Positions 1-8,257 of a DNA stretch of 60,366 nucleotides are shown here, in pieces. A program made the position numbers and the translations under genes. The first letter of the stretch is position 1. Each line of letters starts with the position of its first letter. The notes under the pieces were generated by a model. That model did no database searches. It saw nothing but the letters and a program-made list of their open reading frames with translations, and had not been told where the DNA came from. The stretch is from Pseudomonas parafulva NBRC 16636 = DSM 17004. Its GTDB lineage: Bacteria > Pseudomonadota > Gammaproteobacteria > Pseudomonadales > Pseudomonadaceae. The DNA lies in the NCBI RefSeq assembly GCF_000730645.1, contig NZ_BBIU01000042.1, positions 1 through 60,366 on the forward strand. The letters run 5' to 3'.

Positions 1-95
1 GCTTTTGATCGGGTGATCGTAGCGCTTCCAGAAACCCGTTAATCGCTTAACTCATTGAATCTCAAGGAGTTTTGCGTTCCGTTGTCGCTGGAAGT
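1..95 (-). other. Transcribed leader, probably of an rRNA operon (runs off left edge)
   Basis: This stretch lies downstream of the strong leftward promoter at 103-130 and holds no open frame. In Pseudomonas genomes a 16S-23S-5S operon commonly follows tyrS in the same orientation, so this is most likely the 5' leader of a 16S rRNA precursor. The rRNA gene itself is outside the window, so the identity is inferred from context and promoter type. Confidence 0.55.
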
Positions 96-102
96 GGGGC
101 GC

Positions 103-130
103 ATTATAAGGGGATTCGAGAGGGCGTCAA
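103..130 (-). promoter_or_regulatory. Strong sigma-70 promoter, rRNA P1-like, reading left
   Basis: On the minus strand TTGACG (125-130) and a perfect TATAAT (103-108) are separated by 16 bp. A GC-rich discriminator (GCGCCCC) follows the -10, as in stringently controlled rRNA promoters. Upstream of the -35, positions 131-160 are A/T-rich and could serve as an UP element. The promoter points away from all genes in the window, toward the expected 16S gene beyond position 1. Confidence 0.75.
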
Positions 131-160
131 CCGTTTATTTCATTAAAGTGAAACAAAGGC

Positions 161-187
161 TGAAAACAGCGCCGCCACTGGCGGCGC
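161..187 (-). terminator. Rho-independent terminator of tyrS
   Basis: A perfect 8-bp stem (169-176 with 180-187, loop of 3) is followed on the minus strand by TGTTTTC. It lies just past the tyrS stop codon and before the leftward promoter. The hairpin is also the core of a REP-like repeat whose relative is at 19361-19400. Confidence 0.6.
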
Positions 188-212
188 ATCGCGAGCTACG
201 CTCGCTCCTACC
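169..212. repeat. REP-like palindromic repeat, copy 1
   Basis: A GCGCC/GGCGC hairpin is followed by ATCGCGAG and CGCTCGCTCCTAC. The reverse complement of 19361-19400 shares the hairpin with the same ATCGCGA flank. This resembles the short extragenic palindromes scattered through P. putida genomes, though it is not the canonical 35-bp sequence as I remember it. Confidence 0.45.
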
Positions 213-223
213 TTAATAGGAGG

Positions 224-1423
224 TTACTCAGGCTTTAGGGTAACCCGGGCGAACGACTTCTTGCCGGCCTGGCACACATGGCTGGCACCCAGGGCAAACA
301 TGAAATCACGGTCGACAGCAGCGCCATCAACTTTTACCGCTCCCCCGGCCAGTAGGTCACGCGCCTGCGCCGAGTTCTTCACCAGGCCAGCGCGGTTCAG
401 CACGGCAGCAATAGGCAGGCTTTCGACAGACACCACGTCAACCTCCGGCAGGTCTTCTGGAAGCTCGCCTTCCTTCATACGGTTACCCGCCGCACGGTGG
501 GCATTGGCCGCTGCTTCCTCACCGTGGAAACGCGCAACGATCTCCTCGGCCAGCTTGATCTTGATGTCACGCGGGTTGGCACCCTTGGCCACATCAGCAC
601 GCAGCCCCTCGATCTCTTCCATCGAGCGGAAGCTCAGCAGTTCGAAATAGCGCCACATCAAGGTGTCAGGAATCGACACCAACTTGCTGTACATCACCCC
701 TGGCGCTTCCTGGATACCCACATAATTGCCCAGCGACTTGGACATCTTCTTCACGCCGTCCAGCCCCTCGAGCAATGGCATGGTGACGATGTTCTGGGCC
801 TCCTGGCCATAGGCACGCTGCAACTCGCGGCCCATCAGCAGGTTGAACTTCTGATCGGTACCGCCCAACTCGACGTCAGCCTTGAGCGCTACCGAGTCAT
901 AGCCCTGCACCAGCGGGTAAAGGAACTCATGGATGGCAATGGGCTGATTGGTGGTGTAGCGCTTGTCGAAGTCATCACGCTCGAGCATGCGCGCCACGGT
1001 GTACTGCGACGCCAAGCGAATGAAGTCTGCCGGTGACAGGGTGTCCATCCAGGTGGAGTTGAACGCGACCTCGGTCTTGGCCGGGTCGAGAATCTTGAAC
1101 ACCTGCTGTTTATAGGTTTCGGCGTTTTCCAGCACCTGCTCGCGGGTCAGGGGTGGGCGCGTGGCGCTCTTGCCGCTGGGGTCGCCGATCATGCCGGTGA
1201 AGTCACCAATGAGGAACACCACCTGATGGCCAAGGTCCTGGAACTGACGCAGCTTGTTGATCAGCACCGTGTGACCGAGATGAAGATCGGGCGCCGTGGG
1301 ATCGAAGCCTGCCTTGATGCGCAAGGGCTGACCGCGCTTGAGCTTCTCAACCAGTTCCGACTCGACCAGTACTTCTTCGGCACCGCGCTTGATAAGCGCC
1401 AGCTGCTCTTCAACCGACTTCAT
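224..1423 (-). CDS. tyrS: Tyrosyl-tRNA synthetase
   Basis: Class I aminoacyl-tRNA synthetase that charges tRNA-Tyr with tyrosine in the cytoplasm. The 399-aa product has the HIGH-type motif HLGH at residues 48-51, the KMSKS loop at 226-230 and a C-terminal S4-like RNA-binding domain (about 340-399). The start chosen is the ATG at 1423, which gives MKSVEEQLALI. An upstream in-frame start would add 15 residues not expected in the family. It is divergent from the M23 peptidase gene, with about 210 bp between them, and a terminator follows at 161-187. Bacteria have two TyrRS subfamilies (TyrS and TyrZ). The short HIGH-to-KMSKS spacing and 399-aa length fit the TyrZ-like form of pseudomonads. Confidence 0.95.
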   Translation of the reverse strand: MKSVEEQLALIKRGAEEVLVESELVEKLKRGQPLRIKAGFDPTAPDLHLGHTVLINKLRQFQDLGHQVVFLIGDFTGMIGDPSGKSATRPPLTREQVLENAETYKQQVFKILDPAKTEVAFNSTWMDTLSPADFIRLASQYTVARMLERDDFDKRYTTNQPIAIHEFLYPLVQGYDSVALKADVELGGTDQKFNLLMGRELQRAYGQEAQNIVTMPLLEGLDGVKKMSKSLGNYVGIQEAPGVMYSKLVSIPDTLMWRYFELLSFRSMEEIEGLRADVAKGANPRDIKIKLAEEIVARFHGEEAAANAHRAAGNRMKEGELPEDLPEVDVVSVESLPIAAVLNRAGLVKNSAQARDLLAGGAVKVDGAAVDRDFMFALGASHVCQAGKKSFARVTLKPE

Positions 1424-1537
1424 AGACAAACCCGCAAGGCTCAGATTCAGGGGGAGCCAACCATACAAGATCGGCTGTCAAATACAAGTTCACAAAGGGA
1501 TGTGACCCGGACCCGGCGTCGCGACGTCTACGCGCCC

Positions 1538-1564
1538 TTGCGTGAAAATGCTTTTGGTTATATT
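1538..1564 (+). promoter_or_regulatory. Candidate promoter for the M23 peptidase gene
   Basis: In the 210-bp divergent gap with tyrS, TTGCGT (1538-1543) is followed after 15 bp by TATATT (1559-1564) in a very A/T-rich tract (about 1549-1620). The spacer is short, and an alternative -10 (TTATAC, 1565-1570) overlaps, so the exact -10 is uncertain. Nothing else is seen in this gap. Confidence 0.3.
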
Positions 1565-1633
1565 TTATACAGTTATTTCATCTTCATCATGTCATTCATC
1601 TTTTCCATTTCACCTTTTCAAAGTCCTTAGCCC

Positions 1634-3055
1634 ATGACCAACGAACCGCCTAAAGCGCCCCCGCTTTATCCGAAGACACATATTCTGGCCGCCAGTGGCA
1701 TCGCGGCCTTGCTCAGCCTGGCCCTGCTGGTGTTCCCCTCCAGCGACGTAGAAGCCAAGAAAACCACCCTTAACCTGGAGCTGGAAAGCCCAGCCGAGCA
1801 GCTCAAGGACGAATCGCGCACTGCCCCGCTGGTACAGGCCGAAGGTGAGCAAGGCTCGCCGTTCGCCCAGATCGAAGAGCCGGCACCCAGCACACAGAAT
1901 GCTGAGCAAAAAGCGACGGCGACCGAGCCCGCCGCACAGGCTGTCAAGGCACCTGGCCACCGCGAGGTGACCGTCGCCAGCGGTGACACCCTCTCTACTT
2001 TGTTCGCCAAGGTTGGCCTCCCTGCCAATGCCGTCCACGACATCCTGGCCAGCAGCAAGCAGGCCAAGCAGTTCAGCCAGCTGAAGCATGGCCAGGTACT
2101 GCAGTTCGAGCTGGACAAAGACGGTCAACTCGCCAACCTGCACAGCAAAGTCAGCAGCCTTGAAACCATTCGCCTGACCAAGACCGACAAGGGCTACACG
2201 TTCAACCGAGAAATCAGCAAACCGGTCGTACGCACCGCTTACGCCCACGGCGTGATCAAAAGCTCCCTGTCGGCCTCTGCCCAACGCGCCGGGCTGTCCC
2301 ACAACCTGACCATGGACATGGCACGGGTGCTGGGCTACGACATCGACTTTGCCCAGGATATTCGCCAGGGCGATGAATTCGATGTGGTCTACGAGCAGAA
2401 GGTGATGGATGGCAAAGTGGTCGGCACCGGCAACATCCTGTCGGCGCGCTTTACCAACCGCGGCAAGACCTACACCGCTGTGCGCTACACCAACAAGCAG
2501 GGCAACACCACCTACTACACGGCCGATGGCAACAGCTTGCGCAAGGCGTTCATCCGTACCCCGGTAGACTTTGCCCGCATCAGCTCGCGGTTTTCTGCAG
2601 GCCGCAAGCACCCCATTCTGAACAAGATCCGTGCGCATAAAGGCGTCGACTATGCAGCCCCTCGCGGCACACCGATCAAGGCTGCAGGCGATGGCCGTAT
2701 CGAACTTGCCGGGCGCCGCGGCGGTTACGGCAACACGGTCGTTATCCAGCACGGCAATCGCTACAAGACCCTTTACGGGCACATGCAAGGTTTCGCCAAG
2801 GGCATCAAGACCGGCAGCACGGTCAAGCAAGGCCAGATCATCGGGTATATCGGCACCACCGGCCTGTCCACTGGCCCTCACCTGCACTACGAGTTCCAGG
2901 TGAACGGTGTGCACGTCGACCCACTGAGCCAGAAAGTGCCGATGGCCGACCCGATCGCCAAGAACGAGCGCCAGCGCTTCCTGCAGCAGAGCCAGCCCCT
3001 GATCGCCCGCATGGATCAGGAAAAGGCCACGCTGCTCGCTTCGAACAAGCGCTGA
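1634..3055 (+). CDS. M23-family murein endopeptidase, membrane-anchored (MepM-like)
   Basis: Predicted periplasmic zinc endopeptidase that cuts peptidoglycan cross-links during wall growth. The 473-aa protein has an N-terminal membrane segment (about 17-35), a low-complexity linker, a LysM/OapA-like domain (about 110-160), a middle domain and a C-terminal M23 domain. Zinc ligands are visible as HxxxD (335-339) and HLH (416-418). It resembles E. coli MepM and the Pseudomonas protein encoded beside anmK and tyrS. The next gene, anmK, starts 4 bp after its stop, so the two are probably co-transcribed, which joins wall cleavage with recovery of anhydro-MurNAc. No strong Shine-Dalgarno precedes the ATG, so the start is slightly uncertain. 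Confidence 0.88.
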   Translation: MTNEPPKAPPLYPKTHILAASGIAALLSLALLVFPSSDVEAKKTTLNLELESPAEQLKDESRTAPLVQAEGEQGSPFAQIEEPAPSTQNAEQKATATEPAAQAVKAPGHREVTVASGDTLSTLFAKVGLPANAVHDILASSKQAKQFSQLKHGQVLQFELDKDGQLANLHSKVSSLETIRLTKTDKGYTFNREISKPVVRTAYAHGVIKSSLSASAQRAGLSHNLTMDMARVLGYDIDFAQDIRQGDEFDVVYEQKVMDGKVVGTGNILSARFTNRGKTYTAVRYTNKQGNTTYYTADGNSLRKAFIRTPVDFARISSRFSAGRKHPILNKIRAHKGVDYAAPRGTPIKAAGDGRIELAGRRGGYGNTVVIQHGNRYKTLYGHMQGFAKGIKTGSTVKQGQIIGYIGTTGLSTGPHLHYEFQVNGVHVDPLSQKVPMADPIAKNERQRFLQQSQPLIARMDQEKATLLASNKR

Positions 3056-3059
3056 CACC

Positions 3060-4151
3060 ATGGCCCTCTACATTGGGGTAATGTCTGGCACCAGCCTCGA
3101 CGGCCTGGACATTGCCTTGGTAGAACAAGGCGAGCAGCTTCATCTGCTCGCCACCCATTACCTGCCGATGCCCGCCGAGCTGCGCCAGGCGCTACTCAGC
3201 CTGTGCAGTAGCGGGCCCGACGAAATCGCCCGAGCCGCACTGGCGGAAAACCGCTGGGCCACACTGGCCGGTGAAGGTGTTGCGCAGCTGCTGGCACGTC
3301 AGGGGCTAAGCCCCGAGGATATCCGCGCCATCGGCAGCCATGGGCAGACCATTCGCCATGAACCTGCACGGGGGTTTACGGTGCAGATTGGCAACCCGGC
3401 GCTGCTGGCCGAGGTCACGGGTATCCGCGTTGTGGCCGATTTCAGACGCCGCGATGTGGCTGCCGGAGGCCAGGGTGCGCCCCTGGTACCGGCCTTTCAC
3501 GAAACCTTGTTCAGCCACATTGGCCAGCGCCTGGCAATCCTCAACGTCGGTGGCTTCAGCAACCTGAGCCTGATTGCACAAGGCACACCCGTACACGGCT
3601 TCGACTGTGGCCCCGGCAACGTGCTGCTGGATGCCTGGGTAGAGCGCAAGCGCGGCCAGGCCTACGATGCTGACGGCGCTTGGGCCGCAACCGGGAGGGT
3701 GCAACCTGCCCTGCTCGGCAAACTGCTGGCTGATCCGTTCTTTGCGGGGAGCGGCCCAAAAAGCACAGGCCGTGAGGTGTTCAACCTGCCCTGGCTGGAC
3801 AGCCATCTGGCCACGCTGCCCGCTTACCGCGACGAAGACGTCCAGGCGACCCTGCTGGAACTGAGTGCGCGCAGCATCATCGACTCGCTGAACAATGCCC
3901 AACCGGGTACCCAGGCCCTGCTGGTGTGTGGGGGCGGCGCCCGCAACGGCGCATTGATGGCTCGCCTGGCACAGTTGCTGCCGCAGGCGAAGGTTGCAAG
4001 CACAGCCGCCTATGGCATCGACCCTGACTGGGTGGAGGCCATGGCGTTCGCCTGGCTGGCCCATTGCTGCCTCGAAGGGGTTGCGGCCAACCGCCCCAGT
4101 GTCACCGCTGCACGCGGGCTACGCATACTGGGCGCCATCTACCCTGCATAG
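3060..4151 (+). CDS. anmK: Anhydro-N-acetylmuramic acid kinase
   Basis: Phosphorylates and opens 1,6-anhydro-MurNAc, released by lytic transglycosylases, to give MurNAc-6-phosphate for cell-wall recycling in the cytoplasm. The 363-aa length fits the family. The N-terminal ATP-binding motif GTSLDGLD is at residues 10-17, and GGGARN near residue 285 matches the second nucleotide-binding loop of this ASKHA-fold kinase. It follows the M23 peptidase by 4 bp. The window also encodes AmgK and MurU, the pseudomonad shortcut for MurNAc recycling, so AnmK feeds one branch while AmgK-MurU handles free MurNAc. A bidirectional terminator follows. Confidence 0.93.
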   Translation: MALYIGVMSGTSLDGLDIALVEQGEQLHLLATHYLPMPAELRQALLSLCSSGPDEIARAALAENRWATLAGEGVAQLLARQGLSPEDIRAIGSHGQTIRHEPARGFTVQIGNPALLAEVTGIRVVADFRRRDVAAGGQGAPLVPAFHETLFSHIGQRLAILNVGGFSNLSLIAQGTPVHGFDCGPGNVLLDAWVERKRGQAYDADGAWAATGRVQPALLGKLLADPFFAGSGPKSTGREVFNLPWLDSHLATLPAYRDEDVQATLLELSARSIIDSLNNAQPGTQALLVCGGGARNGALMARLAQLLPQAKVASTAAYGIDPDWVEAMAFAWLAHCCLEGVAANRPSVTAARGLRILGAIYPA

Positions 4152-4169
4152 CACCCTGCTGCAGATAGC

Positions 4170-4200
4170 AAAACGCCGCGCAATTGCGCGGCGTTTTTTT
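4170..4200. terminator. Bidirectional terminator between anmK and erpA
   Basis: An AAAACGCCGCGCA / TGCGCGGCGTTTT palindrome is followed by TTT on the plus strand and by T residues on the minus strand. It sits between two convergent genes and can end both transcripts. Confidence 0.85.
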
Positions 4201-4210
4201 GCAGCAAACT

Positions 4211-4561
4211 TCAGATCGAGAAGGAAGAGCCACAGCCGCAGGTGGTGGCGGCATTCGGGTTCTTGATCACGAACCGCGAACCTTCCAGGCCTTCCTGGTA
4301 GTCCACTTCGGCACCCGCCAGGTACTGGAAGCTCATCGGATCGACCACCAGCGACACCCCTTCGCGCTCGACGATGGTGTCATCTTCGGCGACATCTTCA
4401 TCGAAGGTGAAACCGTACTGGAAGCCCGAGCAGCCGCCACCGGTGACGAATACACGCAACTTCAGGCGGTCATTGCCTTCCTCGGAAACCAGTGTCTTCA
4501 CCTTTTGCGCAGCGCCGTGGGTAAATTCCAAAGCCGTGGGGGTGAAGGTTTCGACGCTCAT
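4211..4561 (-). CDS. erpA: Iron-sulfur cluster insertion protein ErpA
   Basis: A-type Fe-S carrier that passes clusters to apoproteins such as IspG. The 116-aa protein has the three conserved cysteines of the family, Cys44 in GGGCSG and Cys108/Cys110 in the C-terminal TCGCGSSF motif. Its own sigma-70 promoter is visible upstream (4608-4637). argC lies further upstream in the same direction but is separated by 117 bp and a 10-bp inverted repeat. IscA and ErpA are similar; the position next to argC and anmK matches ErpA in pseudomonads. Confidence 0.93.
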   Translation of the reverse strand: MSVETFTPTALEFTHGAAQKVKTLVSEEGNDRLKLRVFVTGGGCSGFQYGFTFDEDVAEDDTIVEREGVSLVVDPMSFQYLAGAEVDYQEGLEGSRFVIKNPNAATTCGCGSSFSI

Positions 4562-4580
4562 GTTGATTCTCCCGGCGTGG

Positions 4581-4608
4581 TAGCCGCCATAAAACTCGAT
4601 GGCGGCTA
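4581..4608. repeat. 10-bp perfect inverted repeat at the erpA promoter
   Basis: TAGCCGCCAT (4581-4590) is mirrored by ATGGCGGCTA (4599-4608) with an 8-bp spacer. One arm abuts and partly overlaps the predicted erpA -10. It could be an operator, a 5' stem in the erpA message, or a hairpin limiting read-through from argC. No T-tract follows, so a simple intrinsic terminator is less likely. Confidence 0.5.
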
Positions 4609-4637
4609 TTATCCGCTTTCCCGAGAAAATCGGTCAA
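4608..4637 (-). promoter_or_regulatory. erpA promoter
   Basis: On the minus strand TTGACC (4632-4637) and GATAAT (4608-4613) are separated by 18 bp. Transcription would begin near 4600, giving a 5' UTR of about 40 nt before the erpA ATG at 4561. Confidence 0.55.
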
Positions 4638-4678
4638 CAATAGCAAGCGTCACCATGCCGCTTGCCATCCATCACCTG

Positions 4679-5713
4679 TCAGGGCAACAGGCCGGCATGG
4701 CCAAGGCCCATACGCTCGTCCAGGCCGAACAGGATGTTGAGGTTCTGCACCGCCTGGCCGGAAGCACCTTTGACCAGGTTGTCGATGACCGACAGCACCA
4801 CCACCAGGTCGCCACCTTGCGGGCGATGAACGGCGATGCGGCAAACGTTCGCACCGCGCACGCTGCGGGTTTCCGGGTGGCTGCCGGCGGGCATCACGTC
4901 GACGAACGGTTCGTTGGCGTAGCGCTTCTCGAACAGTGCCTGCAGGTCTACCGACCTGTCGGCAACCGTGGCGTACAGGGTCGCGTGGATGCCGCGGATC
5001 ATCGGTGTCAGGTGGGGCACGAAGGTCAGGCCGATGTCCTTGCCCGCAGCCAGTCGCAAGCCCTGGCTGATTTCTGGAAGATGGCGATGGCCCTTGACCG
5101 CATAGGCTTTCATGCTCTCACCAGCCTCGCAGAACAACGAGCCCACGGCCGCGCCACGGCCCGCGCCACTGACACCGGACTTGCAGTCGGCAATCAGGCG
5201 GGTCTCGTCAGCCAGCCCCGCCTCCAGCAACGGCAAGAAACCCAACTGGGTAGCGGTAGGGTAGCAGCCCGGTACCGCAATAAGCCGTGCCTGGCGAATC
5301 TTGTCGCGGTTCACCTCAGGCAAACCATACACCGCATCTGCCAGCAACTCCGGGGCGCCGTGGGGCTGGCCATACCATTTGCCCCATTCTTCAGCGTCCT
5401 GCAGGCGGAAGTCTGCCGAAAGGTCGATCACCTTGGTGCCGGCAGCCAGCAGTTCACCCGCCAAGGCATGGGCCACACCGTGTGGCGTAGCAAAGAACAC
5501 CACATCGCAGGCACCCAGCGCCTTGCTGTCAGGCACGCTGAATGCCAGCCCGTCGTAATGACCGCGCAGGTTTGGGTACATGTCCGCCACTGGCAAGCCT
5601 GCCTCGGAGCGCGAAGTGATGATCGCCACTTCCGCCTGTGGGTGCTGTGCCAGCAGGCGCAACAGTTCGACGCCGGTGTAACCCGTGCCGCCGACGATAC
5701 CGACCTTGATCAT
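4679..5713 (-). CDS. argC: N-acetyl-gamma-glutamyl-phosphate reductase
   Basis: Third step of arginine biosynthesis: NADPH-dependent reduction of N-acetylglutamyl-5-phosphate to the semialdehyde, in the cytoplasm. The 344-aa protein starts with the Rossmann motif GGTGYTG (8-14) and carries the catalytic cysteine Cys150 in VPGCYPTA. This is the longer type-1 ArgC. The start at 5713 is the only one that keeps the N-terminal beta strand intact. It is divergent from hemJ across 143 bp. Confidence 0.95.
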   Translation of the reverse strand: MIKVGIVGGTGYTGVELLRLLAQHPQAEVAIITSRSEAGLPVADMYPNLRGHYDGLAFSVPDSKALGACDVVFFATPHGVAHALAGELLAAGTKVIDLSADFRLQDAEEWGKWYGQPHGAPELLADAVYGLPEVNRDKIRQARLIAVPGCYPTATQLGFLPLLEAGLADETRLIADCKSGVSGAGRGAAVGSLFCEAGESMKAYAVKGHRHLPEISQGLRLAAGKDIGLTFVPHLTPMIRGIHATLYATVADRSVDLQALFEKRYANEPFVDVMPAGSHPETRSVRGANVCRIAVHRPQGGDLVVVLSVIDNLVKGASGQAVQNLNILFGLDERMGLGHAGLLP

Positions 5714-5856
5714 AACGCTTGCCCCTTATCAACGAGTCGCCTGGAAAAGTCACGATGATAGGGGCGCGATGCGTCTGTAACAACTCTTCGGGTGCCCCTG
5801 ATGACACTTGGGCACTACTATCTGACGACCGTGAATACCCTGAAGGAACCACCTCG

Positions 5857-6282
5857 ATGCTCTATCTATGGATCAAAGCGCTGCATATCGTCAGCGTGGT
5901 CTGCTGGTTTGCCGGCCTGTTCTACCTGCCACGGCTGTTCGTGTACCACGCCCAAAGCCAGGACAGCGTCAGCCAGGACCGTTTCGTGACCATGGAACGC
6001 AAGCTGTACCGCGGCATCATGAACCCGGCGATGATCGCCACCTACGTGTTCGGCATCTGGATGCTCTACCTCACGCCGGGCTGGCTCAGCCAAGGCTGGC
6101 TGCACGCCAAGCTGACACTGGTAATCCTGCTGACCGGCTACCATCACATGTGCGGCGCCCAGCGCAAACGCTTTGCCAGCGGCAGCAACACCCGCAGCCA
6201 TGTGTACTATCGCTGGTTCAACGAAGTGCCCGTGCTGTTTCTGCTGGCTATCGTGATCCTGGTGGTGGTCAAGCCCTTCTGA
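5857..6282 (+). CDS. hemJ: Protoporphyrinogen IX oxidase HemJ (UPF0093)
   Basis: Small integral membrane protein that oxidises protoporphyrinogen IX to protoporphyrin IX in heme synthesis where HemG and HemY are absent. The 141-aa product is predicted to have four membrane segments and the family's conserved His10 and Lys85 (in HAKLTLV). The ATG at 5857 is preceded by GAAGGA and matches family length; longer in-frame starts upstream would add about 46 residues that do not look coding. The family assignment is firm, and the enzymatic role rests on work with other HemJ proteins. Confidence 0.85.
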   Translation: MLYLWIKALHIVSVVCWFAGLFYLPRLFVYHAQSQDSVSQDRFVTMERKLYRGIMNPAMIATYVFGIWMLYLTPGWLSQGWLHAKLTLVILLTGYHHMCGAQRKRFASGSNTRSHVYYRWFNEVPVLFLLAIVILVVVKPF

Positions 6283-6349
6283 CGCAAAACGCAACGCCAG
6301 GCACCACAAGCTGTACACTACGCGCCCTCTTCAGCCTCAGGAGCCTTGC

Positions 6350-7132
6350 ATGACCCGTTACGCCATGATCACCGGTGCTTCCAGCGGCCTGGGCCTGGCC
6401 CTGGCGGAAGCCCTGGCAAGGCGTGGGCGCAACCTGATCCTGGTGGCCCGCCACCGAGAAACGCTGGAGCCGGTGGCTATCGAGCTGACCCAGCGCTTTG
6501 GCGTTGAAGTGCTGTTGCGCGCCTGTGACCTCAGCCAGCCCCTGCGCCTGTCGGGCTTTGTGCTGGAGCTGGAAGAAGGCGAGCGGCGCATCGACCTGCT
6601 GGTCAACTGCGCCGGCCAACGCACCTACGGGCCGTTCCTGGCCCACGAGTGGGCAGACGAGCAGGACCTGCTGGAAGTCAACGTTCTGGCCCTGAGCCGC
6701 CTGTGCCACGCCATTGGCAACCTGATGGCGGTACAGGGCGGTGGCCAGATCCTCAACGTGGCCGGCCTGGCGAGTGTTGCGCCCGGCCCCTGGCTCGCTG
6801 CCTATGCCGCCAGCAAGGCGTATGTCATGAGCTTTACACTGGCCCTGCGCGAAGAGCTCGGGCGCACCGGCATCAAGGTTTCGGTGCTCTGCCCAGGCCC
6901 GGTGCGCTCATCACGCCGGCGCATACCCCGCCTGGATGGCAAGGCCCGGTGCATCAGCCCTGAGGAACTGGCGCTGTACACCGTACGTGCGCTGGACAAG
7001 AACCGCGCAGTGATCATGCCGGGCCGGCGCAACCGTTGGCTGGCATTCGCCCCTCGCCTGCTGCCGGGCTGGCTGGTGCGCAAGCTGGCCGGGGTCATCC
7101 ACAGGCGCTATTGCCCGGCTGGCATGGAATAG
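6350..7132 (+). CDS. Short-chain dehydrogenase/reductase family oxidoreductase
   Basis: NAD(P)-dependent oxidoreductase of unknown substrate. The 260-aa protein has the Rossmann motif TGASSGLG (8-15), the NCAG element near residue 87, and the catalytic Ser142 and Tyr152-xxx-Lys156. It belongs to the classical SDR group, with an Arg-rich C-terminus that may contact membranes. AGGAGCC precedes the start codon. Gene order (hemJ, SDR, HIT, coq7) matches P. putida, but nothing here reveals the substrate. Confidence 0.85.
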   Translation: MTRYAMITGASSGLGLALAEALARRGRNLILVARHRETLEPVAIELTQRFGVEVLLRACDLSQPLRLSGFVLELEEGERRIDLLVNCAGQRTYGPFLAHEWADEQDLLEVNVLALSRLCHAIGNLMAVQGGGQILNVAGLASVAPGPWLAAYAASKAYVMSFTLALREELGRTGIKVSVLCPGPVRSSRRRIPRLDGKARCISPEELALYTVRALDKNRAVIMPGRRNRWLAFAPRLLPGWLVRKLAGVIHRRYCPAGME

Positions 7133-7196
7133 CCACTGGGCGAGCGGCGCCCGGCTGAGTACACTCGGGCCGGACCTTCACCATGGAGCAAGTGCT

Positions 7197-7535
7197 GTGG
7201 ACGATTTATTCATCAAGATCATCAACCGGGAAATCCCGGCAAAGATCATCTACGAGGACGACCAGGTTCTGGCGTTCCACGACATCGCCCCCCAGGCGCC
7301 GGTGCACTTTCTGGTCATTCCGAAAAAGCACATCCGCACCCTCAACGACCTGACCGAGCAAGACAAGGGCCTGGCCGGCCACATCCTGTTCACCGCCCAG
7401 CGTCTGGCCAAGGAGCTAGGCTGCGAAGAGGGTTTCCGGGTGGTCATGAACTGCAATGAGCAGGGCGGCCAGACGGTGTACCACATCCACATGCACGTGC
7501 TTGGCCAGCGCCAGATGAACTGGCCGCCGGGCTGA
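7197..7535 (+). CDS. HIT-family nucleotide-binding protein (HinT-like)
   Basis: Histidine-triad purine nucleotide phosphoramidase of the HinT branch. The 112-aa protein carries the HxHxH triad (HIHMH) near the C-terminus and the N-terminal signature IINREIPAKIIYEDD. Translation begins at GTG (7197), placed 6 bp after GGAGCA; the resulting protein has the usual length. It stands alone, 64 bp after the SDR gene. Confidence 0.9.
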   Translation: MDDLFIKIINREIPAKIIYEDDQVLAFHDIAPQAPVHFLVIPKKHIRTLNDLTEQDKGLAGHILFTAQRLAKELGCEEGFRVVMNCNEQGGQTVYHIHMHVLGQRQMNWPPG

Positions 7536-7600
7536 TCCACGGCAAGCGACCCTGATGCTATTGGGGTAAACTGTCGGGCACATTCTTGCGGAGGTGCCCG

Positions 7601-8248
7601 ATGGCTACCGAACGTCACTATTCCCCGCTCGACCGCTTGTTGCTGCAGGCCGATACCGCCATGCGCACCTTGCTGCCCTTCAGCGGCCAGCCGTCCCGGC
7701 CTTCACCGGCCATCATCCAGCCCGACGTCGACCTCGATGCCCAACAGGCGCGCCATGTTGCCGGGCTGATGCGCATCAACCACACCGGCGAAGTCTGTGC
7801 TCAGGCGCTGTACCAGGGCCAGGCCCTGACGGCGAAACTGCCTGAAGTGCGCAAAGCCATGGAACACGCTGCAGAAGAAGAAATCGACCACCTGGTCTGG
7901 TGCGAGCAGCGCATTCGCCAACTCAACAGCCACCCCAGCGTGCTCAACCCCCTTTTCTATGGCATGTCGTTCGGCATTGGCGCACTTGCCGGGCTGGTCA
8001 GCGACAAGGTCAGCCTGGGCTTCGTCGCCGCCACCGAGCACCAGGTGTGCAAACACCTCGACCATCATCTCCAGCAGATCCCTGTCGATGACCAGAAGTC
8101 CCGGGCGATTCTCGAGCAGATGCGCATCGACGAGGAACAGCACGCCGAAACCGCACTTGAGGCGGGCGGCTACCGCTTCCCGGCGCCCGTACGTTTTGGC
8201 ATGAGCCTGCTGGCCAAGGTCATGACCAAGAGCACCTACCGTATCTAA
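7601..8248 (+). CDS. coq7: 2-polyprenyl-3-methyl-6-methoxy-1,4-benzoquinone hydroxylase
   Basis: Di-iron monooxygenase that performs the C6 hydroxylation in ubiquinone synthesis, replacing UbiF. The 215-aa protein has the two helical repeats with iron ligands: HTGEVC, EEEIDH, ATEHQV and DEEQHAE. The ATG at 7601 is preceded by a strong GGAGGTG; an upstream TTG would add five residues but lacks such a site. It probably acts at the inner membrane. A membrane protein gene starts 9 bp downstream. Confidence 0.94.
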   Translation: MATERHYSPLDRLLLQADTAMRTLLPFSGQPSRPSPAIIQPDVDLDAQQARHVAGLMRINHTGEVCAQALYQGQALTAKLPEVRKAMEHAAEEEIDHLVWCEQRIRQLNSHPSVLNPLFYGMSFGIGALAGLVSDKVSLGFVAATEHQVCKHLDHHLQQIPVDDQKSRAILEQMRIDEEQHAETALEAGGYRFPAPVRFGMSLLAKVMTKSTYRI

Positions 8249-8257
8249 AGGGCAGGC

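Noticed and set aside
1610..3061. Long minus-strand open frame opposite the M23 peptidase gene
   Set aside because: Antisense shadow; the plus strand encodes a clear M23 domain with its zinc ligands.
4184..5758. Open frame of over 500 codons on the plus strand across erpA and argC
   Set aside because: It is antisense to two well-recognised genes, has no family resemblance and reflects the high GC content at third positions.
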